From: an uncultured Bacillus sp.
Lineage (GTDB): Bacteria; Bacillota; Bacilli; Bacillales; Cytobacillaceae
Direction: 5' to 3'
NCBI GenBank assembly: GCA_937894355.1
Contig: CALCRD010000372.1
Coordinates: forward strand, 1-10,458
Length of the DNA stretch: 10,458 nucleotides
Shown here one piece after another: positions 1 to 7,900 of this stretch; positions within the stretch are counted from its first letter, which is position 1; every line of letters starts with the position of its first letter. Both the position numbers and the translations under genes were made by a program. Below the pieces are notes generated by a model. The model saw nothing but the letters and a program-made list of their open reading frames with translations, ran no database searches and had not been told where the DNA came from.

Positions 1-449
1 CATACGGTTTAGATAAGGTCTGGGGTTATGAACCAAGTATTGAAAATATGAAGCTCCTGTTAGAGATTTTTGCCTATAACCAAGATTTTGCAACAGATGA
101 ACTAGCCGAATTAAGGTATAAAGCAAGTATAGAACCCGGACTGCAAGAAGCCTTTTCACAAATGTTTGCTTCACCACGCCAAGCTAAACTAGATCAATTA
201 GCGTTATCCGATAATCAAATCAAAAATATCACTCATCCTGTGTTATTGGTTCATGGCCGGGATGATTTAGTCATTCCCTATAAAGAAACAAGCTTAAAGT
301 TCTTCGAGTTACTACCAAATTCAGAGCTGCATCTTTTTTCAAAATGTGGTCATTGGACACAAATTGAGAAACAAGCTAAATTTATTCAATTATGCCAGAA
401 TTTCTTTCTCGAAAATTCTGCTGAGCTTTTGAAAAGCTCAAGCCTTTAG
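1..449 (+). CDS. Alpha/beta hydrolase, meta-cleavage product hydrolase family (C-terminal part, 5' end outside window)
   Basis: The reading frame is open from base 3 and ends at TAG 447-449, so only about 148 C-terminal residues are visible. The ATG at 48 is internal: the preceding codons read YGLDKVWGYEPSIEN, which continues the family pattern. The protein resembles 2-hydroxymuconic semialdehyde hydrolases (DmpD/XylF/TodF type), which hydrolyse a C-C bond in ring-cleavage products of aromatic catabolism in the cytoplasm. Visible motifs are the helical cap segment (DELAELRYKASIEPG, FSQMFASPRQ), the strand and acid turn VLLVHGRDDLVIP with the probable catalytic Asp at codon 264-266, and CGHWTQIE with the catalytic His at codon 351-353. 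The nucleophile Ser lies upstream of the window. The exact substrate cannot be read from this part, and some members have unknown substrates. No other aromatic catabolism gene is visible. Confidence 0.85.
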   Translation, partial: YGLDKVWGYEPSIENMKLLLEIFAYNQDFATDELAELRYKASIEPGLQEAFSQMFASPRQAKLDQLALSDNQIKNITHPVLLVHGRDDLVIPYKETSLKFFELLPNSELHLFSKCGHWTQIEKQAKFIQLCQNFFLENSAELLKSSSL

Positions 450-469
450 ATCACTAGTGATAAAATCCA

Positions 470-502
470 AAATAGCTTTCCTTTTTAAAAGGAAGGCTAT
501 TT
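470..502 (+). terminator. Hairpin after the hydrolase gene, possible terminator
   Basis: AAATAGCTTTCCTTTT pairs with AAAAGGAAGGCTATTT with one G-T wobble and almost no loop (T485-T486 region), starting 20 bases after the hydrolase stop codon. There is no T-run after it on the plus strand (GTATGAAG follows), so termination is uncertain. A second perfect 8-bp hairpin, GAGCTTTT/AAAAGCTC at 423-439, lies inside the end of the gene. The right arm contains AAGGCTATTT, which recurs exactly at 691-700 as the end of the MITE-like element, so this hairpin may itself be repeat-derived. Confidence 0.4.
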
Positions 503-543
503 GTATGAAGAAAAACGCATATATATAGGTGTTTCTTTATAAC

Positions 544-602
544 GATGAATTGGGCATCGAGCTAGTGAAATCGCTGCCGTTCCCAATTGGCTGGTTTTTT
601 TT
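544..602 (+). other. Possible structured RNA or repeat element ending in a T8 run
   Basis: This is gene-free DNA. AATTGGG (548-554) can pair with CCCAATT (582-588), and inside it GGCA (553-556) can pair with TGCC (575-578) and CGA (558-560) with TCG (571-573). Eight T residues follow at 595-602. Higher GC than the surrounding AT-rich DNA and the compact pairing suggest a small folded RNA with a terminator-like tail or a dispersed repeat. The T-run begins six bases after the outer stem, which is not ideal for an intrinsic terminator. I match it to no known riboswitch family. Confidence 0.25.
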
Positions 603-690
603 ACAAAAATTAGAGGCTTTTTGTGATTATTAAAGGAATTTTTTTGAATATATGGTAAAAATGTAGTAGGTGAAATTTCTTTCTTCAATA

Positions 691-878
691 AAGGCTATTT
701 TCGTAAAGATTGTTGTTAAAATCCAAAACCCGATTTTAACTAGGTAGCAGCTATTTTATAGCTTGAAAGTAAATTTGCAAGCTCTTTTCTCATAAATGTT
801 GGCTGTTTTACTGTCTGAGAATAGTCTAAACACTTCTTTTTCATCTTAAAAAGCAACAAAGTTTGAGAAAAGAGCCTT
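691..878. repeat. MITE-like element with imperfect terminal inverted repeats
   Basis: The left end begins AAGGCTATTTTCGTAAAGAT (691 onward) and the reverse complement of the right end begins AAGGCTCTTTTCTCAAACTT (878 backward). The two 28-base ends match at 21 positions, including AAGGCT, TTTTC, AAA and TTGTTG. AATA lies directly outside both ends (687-690 and 879-882) and may be a 4-bp target duplication, although the area is AT-rich. Inside, GTTAAAATC/GATTTTAAC (715-723/732-740) and AGCTAT/ATAGCT (749-754/758-763) form hairpins. GCTCTTTTCTCA (781-792) is a perfect 12-base inverted copy of 864-875, so a smaller unit is nested in the right half. There is no coding capacity, and any transposase that moved it is absent here. 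Confidence 0.55.
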
Positions 879-888
879 AATAAAAGTA

Positions 889-1911
889 ATGGGGATGAGT
901 ATTTTGAGTATCGGGTCAGCAGTTAGCAAGTTATCGTCCAAGCAGCGTCTTATTAGGTTAATAGACTTACTTGAAAAAAATACAGATGAAGATAATGAGT
1001 TGAATTTAGATGAGATTATCGATAAATTCCATGAGGAAAATGAGGTCCATGTTGGCAAGAAGGCAATTCGTGATGATTTGAAAGAGTTAGAGGAGTCCGA
1101 GATTTTTAATGTAACGGTGAACCAAGAATCTAAGGGTTTAGAAAAAAAATATAGTTATCAGGAGCGACTGTTTGAAATTCATGAATTGCGACTGCTAATT
1201 GACGCGGTGTCTGCAGCTAGGTTTATCACAAATACGGAAACTGATCATCTTGTGGAGAAAATCAAGAATCTGACTAGTAAAAATTTGGCTAAGCAGCTGG
1301 ATAACCGAATTTATCTGCCGGAAAATGCCAAAAGTAATAACAGCCAAATTAAATACAATGTCCATAAGCTACATACGGCTATTTTGAATAATCAGGTGAT
1401 TGAATTTCAATATGGAAAATACGATCTGAATAAAACGTTTCAGTTAAGTAGGGATGGGGCGGCTTATTTTCTAAAACCTTATGCTCTTGTTTGGCATAAT
1501 GAGTTTTATTATTTAATCGGGGAATATTTACATAAGCCAGAAATCCGCCATTACCGTATCGATAGAATGGTAAAAGTTGAGTGTCTCGAGGAAACATTTA
1601 CAGCAAACCCGGATTTTAATCCTAACAAGTATACCGAAAAGTTGTTCCATATGTATTCTGGGGAAGAATCTCTTGTTGAAATTGAATTTAATGCCCCACT
1701 GATAAATGTTGTGATTGATCATTTTGGTCGTGGAGTGAGTATTCGACCAACCGAGAATAACACATTCCGCGTTTCAACCCAAGCAATCAATAGTGATGGA
1801 TTAGTCAAATGGCTGTTAACCTGGGGCAATGAAGCAAAAGTATTAACCCCACAGGCTCTTGTTGATAGAATGCGAGAAGAATCTGAGAAACTGTACAACA
1901 CTTACCATTAA
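889..1911 (+). CDS. WYL-domain transcriptional regulator
   Basis: The gene encodes 340 residues. An N-terminal winged helix-turn-helix (about 18-90, with KQRLIRLIDLLEKN and KKAIRDDLKELEE) should bind DNA. A linker follows, then a WYL domain (about 158-235) with the typical core LKPYALVWHNEFYYLIGEY and RHYRIDRM, and a WCX-type C-terminal region (about 260-338, FGRGVSIRP, GLVKWLLTWGNEAKVLTP). WYL domains sense ligands, and in characterised members single-stranded or damaged DNA. The architecture matches the YafY/PafBC/BrxR class. The start is uncertain: ATG 889 and ATG 895 are both possible, neither has a good Shine-Dalgarno sequence, and a repeat element ends at 878. The first 15 or so residues precede the conserved domain and may have been altered by that insertion. 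The gene is closed by its own terminator but lies upstream, in the same direction, of the AddAB-like pair. Confidence 0.88.
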   Translation: MGMSILSIGSAVSKLSSKQRLIRLIDLLEKNTDEDNELNLDEIIDKFHEENEVHVGKKAIRDDLKELEESEIFNVTVNQESKGLEKKYSYQERLFEIHELRLLIDAVSAARFITNTETDHLVEKIKNLTSKNLAKQLDNRIYLPENAKSNNSQIKYNVHKLHTAILNNQVIEFQYGKYDLNKTFQLSRDGAAYFLKPYALVWHNEFYYLIGEYLHKPEIRHYRIDRMVKVECLEETFTANPDFNPNKYTEKLFHMYSGEESLVEIEFNAPLINVVIDHFGRGVSIRPTENNTFRVSTQAINSDGLVKWLLTWGNEAKVLTPQALVDRMREESEKLYNTYH

Positions 1912-1937
1912 CACTTGCCGTTTAGCAAGTTGTTTCT

Positions 1938-1965
1938 ACCTTTCCTTAAAACAGGAAAGGTTTTG
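1938..1965 (+). terminator. Rho-independent terminator of the WYL regulator gene
   Basis: ACCTTTCCT (1938-1946) and AGGAAAGGT (1953-1961) form a perfect 9-bp stem with a 6-base loop, followed by TTTT. It starts 26 bases after the stop codon. A smaller hairpin, ACTTGC/GCAAGT (1913-1918/1925-1930), precedes it. It should separate this transcript from the next gene. Confidence 0.75.
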
Positions 1966-1976
1966 CTAGAAAAAGG

Positions 1977-1982
1977 TATAAT
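1977..1982 (+). promoter_or_regulatory. Candidate -10 box for the addB-like/addA-like operon
   Basis: A perfect TATAAT lies between the terminator and the operon leader, about 92 bases before the chosen start. No good -35 hexamer lies 16-18 bases upstream (that region is GGAAAG, inside the terminator stem), so the call is weak. TTGCTA at 1964-1969 could pair instead with a poor -10 near 1988. Confidence 0.3.
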
Positions 1983-2008
1983 ATAGATGATAAATCAAAA
2001 AAATGGGG

Positions 2009-2057
2009 CAGAGGGGCGGTTCTCTTGCTTGAAAGAAGCAGGAGAACCGTCCCTCTG
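2009..2057. repeat. REP-like long hairpin in the leader of the addB-like gene
   Basis: The 22-base arms at 2009-2030 and 2036-2057 pair throughout: 20 Watson-Crick pairs and two G-T pairs around the loop GAAAG. The left arm starts CAGAGGGGCGGTTCTCTTGC and the right arm ends GGAGAACCGTCCCTCTG. The GGTTCTC/GAGAACC core resembles short palindromic repeats dispersed in Bacillaceae genomes and related to IS200-like (RAYT) transposases; that family link is from memory. A partial copy lies at 8555-8583. The hairpin ends only about seven bases before the Shine-Dalgarno core AGAGG (2064-2068) and would be in the 5' leader of the mRNA, so it could affect translation or RNA stability. No U-tract follows, so it is not a typical terminator. 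Confidence 0.7.
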
Positions 2058-2073
2058 ATTCAAAGAGGTGATT

Positions 2074-4968
2074 ATGGTGGGAGATTTATGTTTTGTGGGG
2101 TTTTCTAATGTTGAGATGGGTGAGCGGTTTCGGGAGTGGTTTGGGATGCAGTTGCAGGAAGAGAAGCCGATTTATTATTTACTTCCTTCGGTGCGCTGGT
2201 TGGATGAAGGGCGAAAAGCTCAACCAGGGATTGCTTTTCAAACCTTTGAGGAATTAGCGGTCCTGATGCTGAAAACAGCAAAGGTTGAATTTACTGGGAT
2301 TACTGAGGAAGAGCGCAGTCTGTTCTTTTATGAAATCTTGAATCGTCACCAGCACTTTATGTCTGAAAAAGAACTCTTCCAAAAGGCCCAAGCCTATTCG
2401 GATACATACGGACAGCTAAAGCGCCTGGGACTTACTGTTGCCGAAACACCCCAGCAGCTTGAAGCACTAAAGGAAATCTTTTATACATATGAACAAGAAT
2501 ATCGCGATGAAAAGCGGTTATTGGACCCAGGAAACCTGATAATGAAAGCGATTGAACTCGCCGCCAGCTCAGCATCTTTTCCGCTTAGCCATATTGTCAT
2601 CGACGGTTTTTTAGACTTCAATCCGGCCCAATATCGTTTAATCGAATATATGCAAACGGAGTCAATCCCGTACAAAATCTATTTGCCCGCATTCACTACA
2701 CCCATCATCACAGAAACAATCGCTACCCTGAAAAAAATTGGCACGAAAATTCCTGAGGAGAATCCTCCTGAATTGTCAGTTCGCTGCCAACAACCAACAG
2801 TAACCAACGCCACAACCATCGAAGAAGAACTATACAGCGCACTAGCGACAATCGATCGGCTGAAACAAACCAACAACCATCATTACAGTGATTTTGGACT
2901 AGTATTAGTCAACGAAACCGATTACCTTCCTGAATTGATGCGCATAAGCCAAACCATGCAAATCCCAGTTAAACGGCCCAGGAAGAAAGCGCTTGCCGAA
3001 ACTAATTTCCTATCATTTCTAAAGCTTTCTTTGGAAAAAAACAACTTAGCTACCAAATGGGAAAAGCTGCCGCTGATAGAAACCGTCGCCAAGCTATTTT
3101 TTCTATCGCCAGTCCAGTTCAATGAAGTGAAGGACGGTTTTATTCGAACAGACGAGATTTTACAAGCAGAAATAAACGTAACCATCGAACATACGTTAAG
3201 CTTTCAAACCAAATTTCCGGAACAGGCTACCCATTCTGGATACACGAAGCTGTTGCTGACATTTCTCGAGGAACTTAACCTCCCATCGATTTGGAAAAAG
3301 TTAATCGCTGACAAACAATTTCCAAAGCTGATGGAGGTGGCAATAGAATTTAGAGCCTATCAACGAATTAAGGATATTTTACAAAAATCAATCGAGTCTG
3401 GGTCCCAACTGATTGCCGAAATTGAATTTCAGCAGGATACGTTTAATGAGCGACTGCTAGGCAAGCTAGAAAATGAATTGCTTTATTTGGACCGGTCACC
3501 AACCGATGGAATCTCGGTGTATGCTTTTCGAGATGTGGCTTTGTTTAAAGGAGACCATCTCTTCGTGTTAGGGTTAAACGAAGGCTTGTTTCCTAAACTT
3601 CAAAAGCTAAAAGGCTATTTCCAGGAACGTTATTTGGAGAATTACCCTAGTCCATTTCCGCTGCCACTAACAGACCATTTTCGGAAACTTGATGATGCGA
3701 TGTTCGGCCAATTAACTTATATTGCTAATAATCTTTATTTTTCATATGTGGAGGGGATGAATCCTCATCAGCCTATGTTAGCGTCGAAGTATATTATGGA
3801 TGAGGAGATTTCGGAAAGTTTTTCGAGTTTGTCGCGGTTAATGGATGATACATATCAATCAGAAAAAGAGTATGAAGAAAAGCTGGCTTTCCATTCTGGC
3901 ATGGGTAGAGAGTTGCAGCAGTCGCCGCCCGGGTTACAGCGGTCGGTTGATTATCTTGATTATTTGCTGACAGGACAGGAACTTGTTTCGGCTGAGTGGA
4001 AGGATAGACTTCAGGCGACGAATCGGATTTCGATTACTGGTTTGGAGCGTTATGCTATGTGTCCATTCCGGTATGGTTTGGAGCGTTTGTTAAAGGTTAA
4101 AGAGCCGCTAATGAAACAGAGTCGGATTGATGCGATTGAGGCTGGAAATATGGTTCATCGGATTATTGAAAGGATTTATGGCGATGCCAAAGGTCTGCCG
4201 TTTAATAGTCTGGAGTCGTTTTTTAAACAGGAATCGGAACAGGTTTTGGAAGGGATTTTTGAATCTGAATGGGAATTGATGGAGCGAATTCATCCGGAAG
4301 TTTCGGCATTGAGTCTCAAAAAGTCCAAAGAGGATTGGTGGAAAAAATTACGGCGCTGGCTTGCTGCTGAAAAGAAACGATTTTGGTCCAATGAACATTT
4401 AGCTGAGATGAGAATTTTTCGGATGGAGGAGTCGGTGCAGCTTACTTTTGAGCTAGGGAGCAATGAGGTGTTAACGCTTACCGGAAAGATTGATCGCATC
4501 GATATTGATGAACACGGGTTTGTTATTTATGACTATAAGACGAGCCATAAGAATCTAGATTTTGATAAGGAGATTCCAGCCGGGGTTGTGTTACAAATTC
4601 CACTGTATATGATGGCTTTGGAGCATGATTTCCGGTATGGGAAGTTTCAATCGGAAACGATAAAACATGCTGATGTTATTGGTGGCGGCTATATTTCTAT
4701 GAAGGATCCGAACGCCAGGAAAAGAAATATGGTTTGGAAGGATAAGGATCATCGGGTGCGTTTTGAACCAAATATGAAGGTGAAGACCAATATTGTCAGG
4801 ATTGATAGTGAGTCGTTAAAGCAGGACTATAAGCTACATGAATTGATTGAAACGCTTTGGCGAGGCATGTTTTCCGATTTTTCGGTTAAGCCCTTTTCGG
4901 AGGATGCTTGTACTTATTGTAGCTATAAACCGATTTGTCGAGTGACCACAGAGCAACAGAATTCGTGA
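2074..4968 (+). CDS. AddB/RexB-like subunit of a helicase-nuclease (PD-(D/E)XK nuclease with Fe-S cluster, no Walker A)
   Basis: ATG 2074 is chosen because AGAGG (2064-2068) sits five bases upstream; GTG 2068 or GTG 2077 are alternatives. This gives 964 residues, shorter than Bacillus AddB (about 1160) and lacking the N-terminal GxxGSGKT P-loop: the matching stretch reads LCFVGFSNVEMGERF, as in RexB-type proteins. Other family marks are VIDGFLDFNPAQ (about 175-186), FVLGLNEGLFPK (about 497-508), and a RecB-type nuclease at the C-terminus: GNMVH (His 695), GKIDRID (Asp 807), YDYKTS (Asp 820, Lys 822) and Gln 841 in VLQIPLY. Cys 663 together with Cys 946, 949 and 955 (C-x2-C-x5-C) forms the Fe-S staple around the nuclease. 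With the next gene, 16 bases downstream, it should form a heterodimer that unwinds and resects double-strand DNA ends. The symbol is left blank because it may be a paralogue of addB. Confidence 0.85.
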   Translation: MVGDLCFVGFSNVEMGERFREWFGMQLQEEKPIYYLLPSVRWLDEGRKAQPGIAFQTFEELAVLMLKTAKVEFTGITEEERSLFFYEILNRHQHFMSEKELFQKAQAYSDTYGQLKRLGLTVAETPQQLEALKEIFYTYEQEYRDEKRLLDPGNLIMKAIELAASSASFPLSHIVIDGFLDFNPAQYRLIEYMQTESIPYKIYLPAFTTPIITETIATLKKIGTKIPEENPPELSVRCQQPTVTNATTIEEELYSALATIDRLKQTNNHHYSDFGLVLVNETDYLPELMRISQTMQIPVKRPRKKALAETNFLSFLKLSLEKNNLATKWEKLPLIETVAKLFFLSPVQFNEVKDGFIRTDEILQAEINVTIEHTLSFQTKFPEQATHSGYTKLLLTFLEELNLPSIWKKLIADKQFPKLMEVAIEFRAYQRIKDILQKSIESGSQLIAEIEFQQDTFNERLLGKLENELLYLDRSPTDGISVYAFRDVALFKGDHLFVLGLNEGLFPKLQKLKGYFQERYLENYPSPFPLPLTDHFRKLDDAMFGQLTYIANNLYFSYVEGMNPHQPMLASKYIMDEEISESFSSLSRLMDDTYQSEKEYEEKLAFHSGMGRELQQSPPGLQRSVDYLDYLLTGQELVSAEWKDRLQATNRISITGLERYAMCPFRYGLERLLKVKEPLMKQSRIDAIEAGNMVHRIIERIYGDAKGLPFNSLESFFKQESEQVLEGIFESEWELMERIHPEVSALSLKKSKEDWWKKLRRWLAAEKKRFWSNEHLAEMRIFRMEESVQLTFELGSNEVLTLTGKIDRIDIDEHGFVIYDYKTSHKNLDFDKEIPAGVVLQIPLYMMALEHDFRYGKFQSETIKHADVIGGGYISMKDPNARKRNMVWKDKDHRVRFEPNMKVKTNIVRIDSESLKQDYKLHELIETLWRGMFSDFSVKPFSEDACTYCSYKPICRVTTEQQNS

Positions 4969-4984
4969 ATAAGGAGGGGAACTG

Positions 4985-7900
4985 ATGAAGTATAATCCGG
5001 AGCAAAGAAAAGCGATTTATGGGGAAGAACCGTTGATTGTTGTCGCAGCTGGTGCTGGTTCTGGTAAGACAAAAGTGTTGTCGGAGCGCTATGTTCATTT
5101 ATGTGATTTGAAGTTGAAAAGTGAGCTCGGCTTTGAATGTAACCAAAACATCGCTGCTGAAGTGAGTAGTATTGTGACTCTTACATTTACAGAGGATGCT
5201 GCCTTGGAAATGAAAGACCGAATCCGGCAGCGTTTAATGGAAAAACGGCAAAGTGTTGGGAGCGAATATCCGGAACATCGTACCAAAGCACTTGAATTTT
5301 GGAAAAAGCAAATCGAGGATTTGGACAATGCTATCATTTCCACTTTTCATAGCTTCTGTCAACGGATTGTCACGGAAAACTCCTTTGAGGCAAATGTCTT
5401 TCCAAATGTTGCTGTGCTCGACGAGATTCACAGCAAGCTATTAAAAGTGGAGATTTTTTCTGCCATGGTCGAAGAAGCGGAACTCAACCAGCAATGGCCA
5501 GTTTTGTTAAAAACGATTCACTCTAAATCCCTTCAAGAAAGTCTGTTTTCTGTTTATGGAAAGGTCCGGGAATATGAACTACGCGGCTCGTTGCATGAAA
5601 CGCTTCATGTAGAGGCACTTTTAAAACATTGGCAATTAATGAAACAAGACGGATTGGAGCAGTTTGAATCGGAATTTTATGCGTTCTTCCAATCACGACC
5701 TGATACTAGCAGACTTACAAAAGCAAACCAAGCAACCTATGACGGTCTTTATCATATTTTTCAACAGAAATTAACTGGTAAAGAGTTCATTGAAGGCCTT
5801 AGAGATAAATTAAAGCATATCAAGAATACTGTGCCGGTAAATTTAGCAGATCAAAATGGTGCCTTGTACAATTTATTGCAGAATTGGTTAGCGATTCGCG
5901 AATTATTGCAGCAGCCTGAGGAAAATCAAGATGTTCTTCAAACCATACTGAGAGAGTTTGCGGCTTTTTTTATCAATTTTGATGAAAAATATGAGACGAA
6001 AAAACGCGAGTCGGCTGTGCTCGATTTTTCCGATTTGCAGCAAAAAGCAATTATGTTATTAGACAATCAGGATACGCAAAACTACTATTCTGCGTTATAC
6101 AAACATTTTCTTGTCGATGAGTTTCAAGACACCAATCAGCTGCAGCTACGGATGATTGAAAAAATTAACCCAGCGTACAAGTTTATCGTTGGCGATGGCA
6201 AACAATCTATTTATCGGTTTCGCGGTGCCGATGTTCAGCTATTAAACGGCCTGGGTAAAACAGCCAAAGAAAATCACCTTTATTCATTTGTAGATATGAA
6301 CACTAACTATCGCACCTGTGACAGTATTATTAAGTTTGTCAATTTGCTGTTTGAACAACCACACATTATGGGCACCAATTTAGGCGAAGCGGCTCCGCTT
6401 TATAAAACGGAATATTCTAGTCTTGAGGCTGCCCGGAATGATGAAAAATCGCAACAAAGCCGGGTTGAATACATAAAAGTGACAGAGAATCAGGAAGACA
6501 GTCAGAATGAAAATCAATATGCGATGATTGCTAGACGAATGGTACAGCTTAAGAAGGAAGAGACGGAAGTTTTTGATAAAGACTTGAAAATATGGCGGCC
6601 GGTTGAATGGCGCGATATGAGTGTTCTGATGGCATCCCGCACCAACTTAACTGTCCTGGAAAAGGCGTTGAAGAACCTAGATATTCCTTATAATGTCTAT
6701 GGTGGCTTAGGATTTTATAATCGCCAGGAGGTCGTCGATTTCCTCAGTTTGCTGCATTGGTTAAATCGACCATACGAGCCTTTGTATATCATGGCGGTGT
6801 TGCGAAGCCCGATTTTCGGAGTCACAATGGAGGAATTTTTGCAGCTGCGTCATTTACATGGCGAAGAATCTACACTTGCTACGTTTATTTATCAAAAAGA
6901 ATTTCGAAATCATTGGAATGAACCACTGATTGCCAAACTCGAAAGGTTCTGTGAGCTATATGAAAACTGGGCTCCGTTCAGCTGGACTGGTGGTGCAATT
7001 CGAAATGATTTGCACAAGCTTTTACAGGATAGTGGTCTCAAGAATATCCTGTTTTTACAAAAAAATAATTTAATGAAGCTGAAAAACGTCGAAAAAGTCA
7101 TCGAAACGATTAGCGACCTAAACGCCACTTCGATGGAAGAAATGCTAACAAAAATCTCGATTATCGCTGTCCTGTCCGATAAAGAAGGCGATGCCGATGT
7201 TGAACTGACTGGGGGCGACTTCGTCCATGTCATGACTGTCCATGGCTCAAAAGGCTTGGAATTTCCAGTTGTGTTCGTACCGAATCTGTCGCGGAGCCTG
7301 CCTGCCGATCGAGCAACCTTCCGATATGACAATCAAGGCGGAATATCAGTCAAGTTCGAACTAGAGAACGAGGATGACCTCCTTGCTGATGGAGTCAAGG
7401 TAGAATCACCGAATTTCCAGGAACTAGCTTCTCTGTCACGTGACCAAGAAGTCGAAGAATCGAAGCGTCTTTTGTATGTAGCCTTAACCCGGGCCAGAGA
7501 TCTGTTGATCCTAACTACGAAGTATAAAGAAGAAGAGAAAACCCGTAAAAAGGATACTTGGTATGCGTGGCTAGAGGAAGCGCTAGAAAACAATCAAGAA
7601 ATGCAGAACTATATCCAATGGCTCGATCCAATCCCGGAAGAGAAGGCAAGCACAGAAGCGACCGAGATTTATCAAGGACCAAGTGTGAAAGTCACCAGAG
7701 CTATCCCAATCACATTTTCAGTATCTGAGGTCATGAGTTATATAAACGATTCGCAAGGGTATATCGAAAAACATCTCCTGAAGCTTGATCCCATCTGGTT
7801 GGCGGACACGGAAACCGAATCGGACATGGTTGAAAATATTGATGCGAAGTTAGATGAAGAAGCGATGTTGACCGACACCACGAACCTAGTAGAGAACCGG

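Noticed and set aside
497..688. A 63-codon minus-strand open frame in the gap after the hydrolase
   Set aside because: It overlaps a hairpin, the folded T8 segment and AT-rich spacer, has low-complexity sequence and no clear ribosome site; it looks like a frame through repeat DNA.
2009..2057. Intrinsic terminator in the addB-like leader
   Set aside because: The hairpin is strong but no U-run follows in either direction, and the ribosome site lies directly after it.
2068..2130. Degenerate Walker A in the AddB-like N-terminus
   Set aside because: The stretch after VGDLCFVGFS has no GKT/GKS, so a working P-loop cannot be claimed; it is described as absent.
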